Assembly: GCF_025698545.1 (NCBI RefSeq)
Contig: NC_068571.1
Location: forward strand, 49,323,733 to 49,387,732
Reading direction: 5' to 3'
Origin: Gossypium raimondii
Taxonomy: Eukaryota; Streptophyta; Magnoliopsida; Malvales; Malvaceae
Length of the DNA: 64,000 nt
The notes beneath the pieces are model-generated. The model ran no database searches and had not been told where the DNA came from. It was given only the letters and a program-made list of their open reading frames with translations. Shown here piece by piece: positions 49,150 to 59,941 of this stretch. The number at the start of each line of letters is the position of its first letter. Within the stretch, counting starts at the first letter, position 1. The position numbers and the translations under genes were made by a program.

Positions 49150-51152
49150 CACAGCGTTGATCCCCTCCACTAAGTTTGTAGTCATTTGACCATAATGAAA
49201 GCCCTCGTCAAAACTTTGAGCCAATTGCCACGGCTCCATGGTACCCAGCCACTGCCGAAAAGATATGTTGGTTTGACCCTCCATGTCACTCTCAAGCCGG
49301 GCCATTTTTTGGCGAAAAATGTGTGGCTCTAGCTCGTACGCTGCATATGTATTAAAAAAAATTTAAGTTACAGTATTGCTCTAAAACATTAAAACTTATA
49401 TTTAAAAGATAAGGTAATTCTTTACCCATTCTCACAACTTGTCTCTTCCAGTCTGCATTCTTATAATCTCGCTGGAAGTTAGCCGCGATGTGCCGGATGC
49501 AGTAAACAGATCGCCATGGTACACCAGAACGCCTAATGGCTGCAAGTAATCATTTTCCTCTATCGGAAATGATGCAAATATTATCATTGCTAATCATATA
49601 CCTCCGCAGGTTGGTAAGAAAGAACTCCCACGATTCCATGTTCTCCTTATCGACGATGGCAAATGCTATCGGGAGTACGTTCCTGTTGCCGTCTTGAGCA
49701 ACCTCAAGAAGTAAGATCTGTGTGTATTTTCCATATAGTCAGGTTCCATCTACTTGCACAAATGGTTTGCAGTGGGGAAATGCGCGCACACATTGATCAA
49801 AAGTCCAGAACATCCGATGGAAAATTCTTTTTCTCGATTGTAGTTGGTCATTTGGACCGTCATAAGATCGTGTCTGCAACTCAATTATAGTCCCCGGCAC
49901 GTGTTCCCTCATGGCGGCTATCCATCCCTGTAATTCATTGTACGATGCATCGAAATCTCCGATCAATTGCTCCATTGCCATCTGTTTAGCTATCCATGCC
50001 TTCCGGTATGATACTCGATACTGGAATCGTGCTTGTATTTCAAAGAATCGATCAAACTTTAATGGTCGGCATGTCTTTCACCATTGGCATGATGCATGTA
50101 CAGATAGTTTTGGAGTCAAGTTTTCGATGATCTTCTATCATACGTGTTGAAGTGCATGTGTGGGGCTCCACAAATTTTCGTATTTCCCACATCTGCGACT
50201 TACGCATAAATGCGCTCAGACCGCCAATTGCGATTTTTCACGACCTCCAACACTCTCCAATAGATAATGTTGGTTTAGACTCGATGACTTTGTAATCTAC
50301 TGATATATTCATGCTATACAGCTTAATTGCAAACATACATTCTTCCTTACTTTCAAATCTCTGGCCCACGCGCAACTCATCTGGATCAGAATTTACGCCC
50401 ATCGGTAACCATGTGGTATTTCAGGGTACTCCGGAAACTCAGCTGCCGGTGCTGCATCGGGGTCTATCCGAGACATGTGTGCCCCAGGATTATTGTGTAT
50501 CACAATACGATTATTCTGGTTTCCGACTGAAGACGCATTAACATTTCCATCCTCATTCACCCCTTCGTCGTCAATATCATCCGGGACCTCGTCTGCGTCG
50601 GGACCACTCTCACTATCCACTTCGTAATCAACAGGATCACTACTATAGTATACATCATCACCAACCACATCAGTCTCAGCTGCAGCATTAAGATCAATAT
50701 TTATCCCATGTATAGGTGATTGACTATCAACATACGATCACGGAACCACCATACGGCGCTTCAACTCCATCTTCTTCACCTAATGGAGTGGGATCTTCAG
50801 TTGCCTCCACACTGGCTAACTCAGCAAATAACTGAATCGGTGCATTTTTGTTACTCGAAGTCCCATAATAAAGAGCGACCATTGTTTCCACGTCTTCATC
50901 GTCTACAAGTTCCATTTCGGTAAATTTTATTGGATCTGTTGATACTGGAAACTTGTAGAAAACTTTTGATATCCTTCTCCCACAACGTCTATAAAATTTT
51001 TCACTAATTTTTTCCTTCATATCATCAAACAAGATATTTCTATCAAATCTCATTGCTACTTGTTTGCGACATTCAAATATACATCTCACAGTTATTGTTA
51101 AAATTTCTCCATCGAAATAAATGCATACAAAAAACTGATTCTCTATTTTCAA
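49150..51152 (-). pseudogene. MULE transposase, multiple stops and frameshifts
   Basis: Read leftward from ~51152. An N-terminal PB1-like region (CGRRISKVFYKFPVSTDPIK) leads to an acidic linker, with a frameshift near 50735. A zinc-binding / MuDR-type region follows (~50390-50000; KFVEPHTCTSTRM-like, with stops). The catalytic domain has MFWTFDQCVRAFPHCKPF then VQVDGT at ~49742, where the next Trp codon is TGA. It continues with NVLPIAFAIVDKENMESWEF, ICIISDRGK (then another TGA) and VYCIRHIAANFQRDY. A short intron probably spans 49343-49425; the last part (QKMARLESDMEG, TTNLVEGIN) ends near 49150. The Asp of VDGT and of ISDRG are two of the expected catalytic acids. Two stops in the core make it inactive. 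Confidence 0.87.
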
Positions 51153-51429
51153 TACTAGATCGTAAAAAAGAATTTCAAATTTCTTAAAACAGTTTCAAAA
51201 TGTAAACAAAATACATAAAATTTTAATGCAAAATTTTTCATTGAAACTAACAAAATTAATAACATGGCAAAATAACTTTCGAATAATAAAATTACTAACA
51301 AAACTCTACATTCTATTTAAAAAAAAAACCAAAATACCTAATTTTTTTCTTCTTTTCCTTCCTTCTTCTTTCTTCCGTTTTTGTAGTCAAATTTATGTCT
51401 GTGTTGGGGGTATTTATAGAGAAAAATCA

Positions 51430-51640
51430 CAGCATTGGCGCTTTCTAATATGGCACCACTATTGGCGCCTCCTAGATAGGCACCACCATTGGCGCCTCCC
51501 AAATAGGCACCACCATTGGCGCCTTCCAGATAGGCGCCAATACTATGTATTATACGGGTTATATACTAACCCGAAAAAGTATAATTTATATTTTAATCAA
51601 AAAAATTATTATTATTTTATTCATTGGCGCCTACCAAATA
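51430..51640 (+). repeat. GGCGCC repeat array, right end of the MULE
   Basis: Four or five units of about 32 bp (ATTGGCGCCTCCxAxATAGG then CACCACC) from 51434 to 51541, plus one more ATTGGCGCCTACCAAATAGG entering the right terminal repeat at ~51624. The GC content stands out in AT-rich DNA. Confidence 0.85.
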
Positions 51641-51718
51641 GGCTCCAATGAAAAAGTAACCCATTTTGGTAATTTTTTTTTCTGACATACTATTTCAGTA
51701 AATTTTTTTTTTCTATCC
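51604..51718 (-). repeat. MULE right terminal inverted repeat
   Basis: Reverse complement of 47537-47650. Ends TTTCTATCC at 51718. Confidence 0.93.
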
Positions 51719-52319
51719 TAATTAGGTAAAAAACCCACAATTGGGCTAGGGTGGAGTGTACTATAATTATAGTCGTAATCAGGTCCAGGACCTAGGATCG
51801 AGGAGGAAGAGAAGGCGACAATGTTGGTTTGGGATGGGTAATTAGGGTTTGCCGTTTTGGTGATGGTAAGGAAGGTAAGGGCAAAATGGAAAGTGGGGAA
51901 TTGAACAAACATGGTTGTTGCAGTGGCGGTGATTGTTGTCATTAGTATGAAGTTGAAGATGCTGTCGATTATAGTATTCATCCATAATTTGGAGCCAATT
52001 TGTATGAGAAATGTACGAGAAAGGATGAACCAAAGAAAAGTTGAGCAAATCACAACATTGTACAGACCTTCAATTTCAATTGGTTTTTCTTTTTATATAT
52101 TTTGAAAATGTTGTCTAATTTGTTTGTTTTTTTAGAGTTTTCAAATTCTTAAAAGACCTTTGATTTTTATATGTTTTATATAGAATTAGGGTTATAAAAT
52201 TAAGGATTATACTGATAAAAAGTGTAGGCTACTTTTCATTAGTTACCAAATAGTTATTTTATAGTTGAATGATTAAATAAAAATTATCAATAATTAAGTG
52301 ATTAGGGTAGTAACCTATT

Positions 52320-53450
52320 ATCATTTTATGTAAAAAAGAAACACTATTATCTGCATATTTTTCATGATGTTTAATTTTAATTAAAAGATATTATGTTGAT
52401 TCTATAGTCTATAAAAATCATGTTTCCAAGTTTATGGCTACATTCTTGAAAGTAATTAATTAATTTTAAGCAGTCTGACCTTCTTTTCTTCAAAAGTCGG
52501 AGAGAGCATTCATGCCTCTCCTTTTTCATTGTAATTTCATTTCATGAAAATGATTTTAAAATAAAGATTATTTTTTGATTTAATTCATTTCATATGAGTT
52601 TAGTATCACAAGTTTTAATATTTATTTTGTGATACAATGTTTATAAATGTTCATAGCCTCTATCTAATATTTAGATAACAAGATAATGTGTTTCAAGACA
52701 CTCAAACTCATATCAATTGAACTAATACTCAATCGATAAAAAATTTTAAGCAAAGAAGACGTATATATATATATTTTTATGAAAAGAGTATTAATAAAAT
52801 ATCATTAAAGTCAATAAATGAAATATTAACATTTGAATGTAAAATTCTAGAATGAGGTTGACATTTATTTTTATTGATTTTGAAAATTTCTTATTCTAAG
52901 AAACATCATTATAAGGAATATTGTTGATTTGGTCTTTTCAAACAATTTATCTTTTTATTTTATTTTTCAACTTAAAAATTTCGATAAACGACTTAAAAAA
53001 AAGCATGTCATTTATCCTCAATAATTTTTTAAGAATAAATTAATTTAAAATTAGATAATTTATTATTTCAAAAAATTACTTTTAATTTTATTTATAAAGC
53101 TAAAAGAAAATATTTTTTGATATTTTATTTCGTTTTAAAACATATGACTTACCATTACATCTAACAACTTAATGGATCTAATAATATATATAAATTTAAA
53201 AAAAAATTGATTTAAATTTTTAAATAGTCATCCTAAAAAGTAACTATTTCTTCTAAAAACAAATATTATATATTATTTAAGATTTAAGATTTAAAAATAA
53301 AAATTTAATTATATTAATAGATGGAGGCATCTCGCCGTCCATTACGCGCTTTCGCAAATCTTTGCCCGCTCCTTCTCTCTCTCTCTGCTTTTGAGTGTAA
53401 CACACACAGCTATAGAAATGGAGACAATCACGAAACTTTAATAGATTCTT
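52320..53450. other. AT-rich intergenic DNA before the ANTH gene
   Basis: No gene or element recognised. Confidence 0.5.
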
Positions 53451-53459
53451 CACTCCCAA

Positions 53460-53896
53460 TTCATCTCTGCACTAAAAAAAAAAAAAGAGAGTAAATTTAT
53501 ACAGTCACCGTTAAGTCTTTTGGGTCCGCTCTCCACCTTCTGTTACGGACACCATCTCCGCCGTGAAATTCTTCATAGATCTTCTCCTACCTTTTGGAAT
53601 CTAACAAAGTCTTGAAAGGTAAACGCAGATAAACCCCCATTTTCATTTTCAATTTCGTTTTTGGATCAAGATTCTATATTAGAAGAAAAAAAAGGGACCC
53701 GATTTTAGTTTTTTTTGTTAAGTTTCGATTTTCAAGGATAAAAAAGTTTATGATTTCTTTATCAAAAAGAACAAGCCAGTTTCAGTTTATATTGCAGACG
53801 TTTCGTTTTGGAGCATAAAGATTTGATCGTTCTTTCTTTCTTTATATAAGATACATAAAAAATTTAGATTAGAAAGGAAAGCAGGGTGTTTTCCTA
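53460..53896 (+). promoter_or_regulatory. 5' leader of the ANTH gene with a leader intron
   Basis: A pyrimidine-rich leader ends at the donor AAAG/GTAAAC (GT at 53619-53620). An acceptor ATTGCAG ends at 53797, leaving 99 bp to the ATG. The ~180-bp intron is T-rich and lacks coding potential. Inferred from splice signals. Confidence 0.6.
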
Positions 53897-55798
53897 ATGG
53901 CGCCAAGCACAATCCGTAAAGCGATCGGGGCTGTGAAGGATCAGACGAGTATAAGCATAGCCAAAGTGGCGGGGAACATAGCGCCGGAACTGGAAGTTTT
54001 GGTGGTGAAAGCCACAAGCCATGATGAAGATCCGGCTGATGAGAAGTATTTCCGGGAGATCATAAGCCTCACATCATATGCTAGGGGTTATATTAGTGCT
54101 TGTATAGCTACGGTGTCGAAAAGATTGCGTAAAACCCATGATTGGATTGTGGCACTTAAGTCTTTGATGCTTGTTCATAGGCTTTTGGTTGATGGGAACC
54201 CTTGTTTTGAAGAGGAGATTGTGTATGCAACTAGGAGAGGAATGAGGGTTTTGAATATGTCTGATTTTAGGGATGAGGCGCATTCGAATTCGTGGGATCA
54301 TGCTGGTTTTGTTAGGTTTTATGCTATGTATCTGGATGAGAAGGTTGAATTTTCGGTGTTTGAGAAGAAGAAGAGAGATGGGGAGGACAAGTTTGCTGAG
54401 AGAGATGAGCGGAATAGGCGTGAGTATGGTGAATTTAGGGATGATTATGACCGAGAAACTGATAGGAGATCGAGGTCTTACGGTGATTTGAATGATTCTT
54501 TAAGAAAAGATGGTAGGAAAGAGGGAACACCAATGAGGGAAATGAGGCCAGAGAGGGTTGTAGGGAGGCTGCATCAGTTGTTGAGGATTCTTGATAGAGT
54601 GTTGGGTTGTAGGCCAGCCGGTATGGCGAAAGATAGCAGGTTGGTTCTTGTTGCATTTTATCAAATTTTGAAGGAGAGTTTCGGGCTTTATGTCGAGATA
54701 TGTGAAGCATTAGGGATTTTGTTGGATAGGTTTACTGAGATGGAGTACGTGGATTGTGTTAAGGGTTTTGATGCTTATGTTAGCGCTGCAAAGATGATTG
54801 ATGAGCTTGTTGGGTTTTATGGTTGGTGTAAGGACGTTGGAATTGCTAGGTCATCCGAGTATCCCGAAGTGCAGAGAATTACAGATAAGCTTTTGGGTAC
54901 ACTTGATGGATTTTTGAAGGAAATGGCCAATGGCCAGAAGAGTCTGGAGAGTCTCAGGGAAGAGAAACCACCGGTTAAGGAGGAGCCTGAAACAAACATG
55001 AATGAAATAAAGGCTCTTCCTGCACCTGAGAATTATAACCCACCTCCTCCACCACCTGAACCTGAACAACCTAAGACTGTCCCACCGCAGGTTACAGAGG
55101 ACCTTGTGAATCTAAGGGACGATGCGGTTTCAGCTGATGAGCAAGGGAACAAATTGGCGTTGGCTTTATTCTCTGGACCACCCACCTCAAATGCTAATGG
55201 TTCGTGGGAAGCATTTCCTTCAGATGGAGAGCCAGAGGTGACTTCTGCATGGCAAACACCAGCTGCTGAGCCTGGTAAAGCGGATTGGGAATTGGTGTTG
55301 GTTGAGTCAGCTAGTAATTTATCGAAGCAGAAAGCTGGATTAGCAGGTGGTTTTGATCCGTTGTTACTGAATGGCATGTATGATCAGGGGGCGGTGAGGC
55401 AGCATGTGAGCTCCAGACAGCTAAGTGGTGGGAGTGCAAGTAGTGTTGCGATGCCTGGCCCTGGCAAGGCCGCTACTCAAGTGCTGGCTTTGCCTGCCCC
55501 GGATGGCACAGTGCAGCCAGTAGGACAGCAGGATCCTTTTGCCGCATCGCTTACAGTGCCACCGCCTTCGTATGTGCAGATAGCGGACATGGAGCAGAAG
55601 CAGCAGCTACTGGTACAGGAGCAACAGCTATGGAATCAATACGGAAGGGATGGAATGCAAGGGCAATCAAGTTTGGCCAAGATCACAGCAAGTTCCGTCT
55701 ACTATGGTGCTGCTGCACAACCGGTAATGATGCCGTATGGGATGCCACAAGTGAATGGCATGGGGCAGGCAGGAGGGTACTATTATCCGCCCTACTAA
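53897..55798 (+). CDS. ANTH-domain clathrin adaptor (AP180/CALM type, ECA4/CAP1-like)
   Basis: One coding exon, ATG at 53897, stop TAA at 55796; 633 residues. The N-terminal ANTH domain (roughly 25-330) starts with IRKAIGAVKDQTSISIAKVA, then contains VVKATSHDEDPADEKYFREI, which holds the phosphoinositide-binding region, and continues with helical repeats (HDWIVALKSLMLVHRLLVDG). After ~350 come a proline run (PPPPPP, ~377), an acidic linker and a Gln/Met-rich C-terminus. QQDPFAASL (~547) is a DPF motif for AP-2 binding. Such proteins bind PI(4,5)P2 and clathrin at the plasma membrane and help load endocytic cargo. It belongs to the clade of At4g32285 and At2g25430 by sequence recall. Confidence 0.92.
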   Translation: MAPSTIRKAIGAVKDQTSISIAKVAGNIAPELEVLVVKATSHDEDPADEKYFREIISLTSYARGYISACIATVSKRLRKTHDWIVALKSLMLVHRLLVDGNPCFEEEIVYATRRGMRVLNMSDFRDEAHSNSWDHAGFVRFYAMYLDEKVEFSVFEKKKRDGEDKFAERDERNRREYGEFRDDYDRETDRRSRSYGDLNDSLRKDGRKEGTPMREMRPERVVGRLHQLLRILDRVLGCRPAGMAKDSRLVLVAFYQILKESFGLYVEICEALGILLDRFTEMEYVDCVKGFDAYVSAAKMIDELVGFYGWCKDVGIARSSEYPEVQRITDKLLGTLDGFLKEMANGQKSLESLREEKPPVKEEPETNMNEIKALPAPENYNPPPPPPEPEQPKTVPPQVTEDLVNLRDDAVSADEQGNKLALALFSGPPTSNANGSWEAFPSDGEPEVTSAWQTPAAEPGKADWELVLVESASNLSKQKAGLAGGFDPLLLNGMYDQGAVRQHVSSRQLSGGSASSVAMPGPGKAATQVLALPAPDGTVQPVGQQDPFAASLTVPPPSYVQIADMEQKQQLLVQEQQLWNQYGRDGMQGQSSLAKITASSVYYGAAAQPVMMPYGMPQVNGMGQAGGYYYPPY

Positions 55799-56490
55799 AA
55801 TACACATTGTAATCATGGTTCAACATTATAACAATCACATCAACCATCTTCGTTGATGTATTTTGGAATTATATAATATTCTTGCATTGGAGTTTACATG
55901 TATTTACAGCTATAAACTATGCAGTGCAAGTATCATGTTTTCCTTTTATTTTTGTCTAAACATCACAGAGAAATGAGATGAATCATGTAAACATGATATG
56001 ATGTGAAAAATCATATTTATTATTATTTTATTATTATTGATTAAATCATAACTAGGGTGACAAATTTTTATTTATCAAATTTTCCGTTTTGTTGACTATA
56101 TTGATAATTTATTTTATTTTAAGTAAAATTTTTACTCAAGGTTTTTGATGAAAACCATTTATTTATTTTAAATAGAAGGATAATTTCACCATTTTTAAAT
56201 TAATTTTTTTATCATTTTAGTTAAAATAATAATTCTTTAATTATTATTAAATTAAATTATAAATTTTCAATTTCAAAGAATTAGGTCGTAAATCCTTGTA
56301 TTTTCAAAAGTTTAAAATTCAATTCTTATATATATTTTTAGGAAATTAGTGCCTATACTTTTATTTCAACGCCATTTTTCAAGAAATTAAAATTAAAATT
56401 TGTAAAAGATAGGGTTTGATTCAGGAAGAATAAATCTGGGAAATGAAGTTAAATTATTATTATTATGAATGATAAGTAAGTAAATTTGTT
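55799..56490. other. 3' flank of the ANTH gene and ARP6 upstream region
   Basis: The first ~200 bp are probably 3' untranslated region. The rest is AT-rich; TTTATATG near 56491 could be the ARP6 TATA box. An out-of-frame ATG at 56499 lies so close to it that it may not be transcribed. Confidence 0.4.
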
Positions 56491-56632
56491 GCTTTTATAT
56501 GATGATTGCTGATGATGAAGTGAAGGGTAGCAGAAGAGCAGCAGCGGCCATTTCCTTAAACGTTAAACCTCTCTTAAGAACCCCAACGCCACCTGAATCC
56601 AGCATTTGTCCCCATCTCCACCAATCCCCCGA

Positions 56633-58858
56633 ATGTCAAACGTTGTCGTACTGGACAACGGTGGCGGCTTCATTAAAGCCGGCCAAGGAGGTGAACGCAA
56701 TCCCGCCGTCGTCATCCCCAACTGCCTCTACCGCCCCCTTACCTCCAAGAAGTTCCTCCACCCCACCACCACCTTCTCCTCCTCCCCCGATGACCTAACC
56801 TCCGCCGCCATTCGCCGCCCCATCGACCGCGGCTACCTAATCAACCCCGATCTCCAACGCGACATCTGGTCCCACCTCTTCACCTCCCTCCTCCACGTCA
56901 CCCCTTCCTCTTCTTCCCTCCTCTTAACCGAACCTCTCTTTTCCCTCCCTTCCATCCAACGCTCCACCGACGAGCTCGTCTTCGAAGACTTCGGCTTCAG
57001 CTCTCTCGTCGTCGCCGATTCCCCTTCCCTCGTCCACCTCTACGAGACCAGCTGCCGTCCATGTGGCCTGGTTTCCGAGGCCCAGTGTAGTTTGGTGGTG
57101 GATTGCGGCTTCTCTTTCACGCAAGCGGCGCCTGTATTTCAGAACATCACCTTGAATTATGGAGTGAAGAGAATTGATTTGGGTGGGAAAGCTTTGACTA
57201 ATTATCTCAAGGAGTTGGTTTCCTATCGGGCCATTAATGTCATGGACGAGACTCTTCTAATGGACGATGTTAAAGAGAAGCTTTGCTTTGTTTCTCTTGA
57301 TGTTGAAAGAGATCTCCAGTTTGCCAGGTATATACCCAAGTTAGTATTATTGCTTACAATGTGCGCTTTATAACACTGGATAATGAAAAGCAATGTGTTC
57401 TGCGATTTTGAAATGATGTTGAAAATCTTTATGAATGTACTTTAATGTCTTGCCTGATGGTGATGGTGTTGTTCATGGTAAGGGTTATTATTGTTTGCTT
57501 GCAATGTGTGCTTTAAAACACTGCAAATAAATAAGCAATTTGTTCTGCTGCTATTTTGAAATGGTGTAGACCGTTTTTACAGGAAACATGGAAAGGACAA
57601 TCTTTTTAGATGTACTTATGTCTTGCCTGATGGTGTTACTCACACAAAGGGTTATGTTAAAGACCCTGAAGCAGCAAAGAGGCATCTTGCATTGACCGAT
57701 GGGGCCTCTTCTTCAGAAGCTATAGAAACAAAGAATGAAACAGATCAGTTGGGAGTTATGGATAAAACGGCAGAGAGGAAGAGAGTTGATTTAACTAAAA
57801 ATGTAGTGTTTTTCTTTCTTATTAAGTGGATGATTTTGCCCGTTCATTTCAAGTGATATTCAAAGTATTGTCTTGTTGCCTGGTACAGGAGTTTGACTTA
57901 ACAAACGAGCGGTTTCTTGTTCCTGAGATGATCTTCCAACCTGCAGATTTGGGTGTGTATCATATTCTTTCTTTTTGATAACTGTGAACATTAATTAGGG
58001 TTTTCCAGTTTATATGGGAGCCAATTTAGGGATGTTCTAGTAGTTATTTGGGGTTCGGAGGCAGAAGTTTGGAATTTAGCATTAGAACCCATAGTCTGGT
58101 TTGTTAGAGCATGGGATATAGAATAAAGCATTTGAGAAGATGTGTTTGATTAAATTACCAATGATGTAAGAAATGGGAACGTTGTTCCATTTTTTTGCCT
58201 AATACTTCAATAACCATAAAGTGACTAGGTAATCCGTCTCTTCTTTTCAGGAATGAATGAGGCTGGACTAGCGGAATGCATTGTTAGAGCTGTCAATGCC
58301 TGCCATCCTTATCTTCATCCTGTACTTTACCAAAGGTGGTTTAATGTTCTTTCAATTACATTTCTATAAAAGCATCTGAAATTCTCAATTTTGATTTGCT
58401 CATGCCACTTACAAGTGTTCAAATCTCGTGCTTGAACAGCATAATATTGACCGGTGGGAGCACATTGTTTCCTAGATTTGTTAAGAGACTGTAAGCTCAA
58501 TCACTTCCCTGATTGGCCTGTATTAATATCATCTTTGAGGGACCACTTTGATTTATTCCCATATTTTTATGCTAAAAACTCAGAGAAAAGGATCTCCGCC
58601 CTCTTGTCCCAGATGACTACCAAGTCAACATAACAACACAAGAAGAGTAAACTCTCACCTTCTAATATGTTTTACGTCTTTGAAAGCTATATCTTCCCAT
58701 TTGGTAAATTCTTTGGGAATGTTGACAGTCCAATCCTAGGTGTGTGGCGAGGGGGTTCACTTCTAGCATCCAGTCCTGACTATGAATTAATGCGTGTGAC
58801 TAAGGCAGAGTATGAGGAGCTTGGATCTGCACGATGTCGGAGGAGATTCTTTCGTTGA
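56633..58858 (+). CDS. ARP6: Actin-related protein 6, SWR1 complex subunit
   Basis: Seven exons: 56633-57327, 57583-57802, 57889-57952, 58251-58335, 58440-58490, 58584-58646 and 58729-58858. All junctions are GT-AG and in frame; 435 residues (Arabidopsis ARP6 is about 421). The N-terminal phosphate loop is VVLDNGGGFIKAG (4-16) and the second is LVVDCGFSFT; SIILTGGSTLFPRF and QEDPILGVWRGGSLLA mark the C-terminal actin fold, and the protein ends CRRRFFR. ARP6 is a nuclear subunit of SWR1, which puts H2A.Z into nucleosomes; loss in Arabidopsis (suf3/esd1) causes early flowering. Exon 1 is unusually GC- and CT-rich. An insertion in the middle (SSSEAIETKNETDQ) is lineage-specific. The next gene converges on it. 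Confidence 0.94.
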
Positions 58859-59941
58859 ATTCTCAAGATCTTGAAGGTATTTTGTCTCTACTAGATCTAA
58901 ATGGCATCTGTATCTGGCATATAGGCTTATAGATTTGGTCAGTTTTTTTGTTTTTTTTTGTTTTATATAAATTTTGAGCCAAATCATGTCAGTTTATTGA
59001 TACACGAGGGGGGATGTTGCTGGGTATCAAGTGCTCTTTCAATGCTGAACATCATTCTTAAATGAAAAGCTTTGGCGGCAGACCCATGTTGTAAGAAACT
59101 TGAGCATTTTTGTCATGCTCGCTCATCAAATGGTGAATTTGCTATAATATGGCTCCTAGAATGTTGTTCCTTGTGGAGCAAGTATCTTGGAGATGAAGTT
59201 AAGCCGCCATTCCATTACTCTGGTAGAGAAGCTACCTGACTGAACCTACTCATGAGAGGGAAATGACGTGTATTAGTCGCAATCTGTCTTCAAGTTGCGC
59301 AGCACGCTACTCGAAAGTGCCCACCCATGTATGATTAATTAGGTACGAGGTTTTTTTGCCATATCTCAAAAACAATTTCGCTGTTGCGTTCGCATCAATC
59401 ATCCATATTTCTTCATGAAAATATATTACCATATCCATTCCTGATATTCCCACTTTTTGCTGAAAGCTTTTCTTACCATGCTTTATGATTTCCGCTTGCT
59501 AACGAAATGAACTAATTCCCACTGGTTAAGCGGAAATCAAAGGAGAAACGATAAAATTGATCAAATATGCGAGATGTATATTTTTATCTTAGTGAAAATG
59601 CCACGATGAGCAACTAACAATCAAAGAATGAGTCAAACAAATGTCTTCTATGGCCAATAAATCTCACCCCCACTCCCGGGGGATGGAAGTTTTGTACAAT
59701 ATTCAGCTTACAACATATTTGACGGTTTCTACAACAGCCAGCTTCATCGGTATTCAACACCATAGATACTGCTTCCAAAACAAATTGGCATGCCATCTCT
59801 GAGTGCCAGATTGGGATACAAGGAAAATTCTTTGGGGCATACGAGACTAAGAGATGAACATTCTGCTTGCCTCAGGAGGTATGTTCTTTTCCAACAAAAT
59901 ACCCCACGCCATGTTTCGAAACTACTTCGGCCTACCCTGGT
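58859..59941. other. Shared 3' region between convergent ARP6 and WDR11-like genes
   Basis: About 1.08 kb separates the two stop codons. It must contain both 3' untranslated regions. No other feature was recognised. Confidence 0.6.

Larger units (their letters stand above)
47537..51718 (-). mobile_element. Mutator-like element (MULE) with long terminal inverted repeats
   Basis: A 4182-bp element bounded by ~115-bp inverted repeats (47537-47650 and 51604-51718) that are about 94% identical by eye, starting GGATAGAAAAAAAATTTACT. Between them, from the left: GC-rich GGCGCC units, a purine-rich tract, a long AT-rich minisatellite, a transposase pseudogene on the minus strand, and another GGCGCC repeat block. 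No convincing 9-bp target duplication flanks it (TGATGGCGT left, TAATTAGGT right, 5 of 9 matching). The transposase has stops and frameshifts, so this copy is not autonomous. Confidence 0.9.
46921..52315. mobile_element. Possible outer MULE-type MITE interrupted by the larger MULE
   Basis: The left end, GGTAAACTACAGCCATAGTC then ACTTAATCAT, is matched in inverted orientation by GTGATTAGGGTAGTAACC at the right end. Sequence such as TTTTGGATAACTACTTGGTC resembles other GGTAAACTAC-type MITEs in this window. Removing the inner element (47537-51718) leaves about 1.2 kb. No good target duplication was found, so this reading is tentative. Confidence 0.4.

Noticed and set aside
51226-51651. Frame with repeated His-Trp-Arg units
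   Set aside because: Translation of the GGCGCC repeat array near the MULE end; no independent coding evidence.
56499-56798. 99-residue frame overlapping the start of ARP6
   Set aside because: Proline-rich shadow of the CT-rich ARP6 exon 1 in another frame; its ATG sits on or before the likely TATA region.
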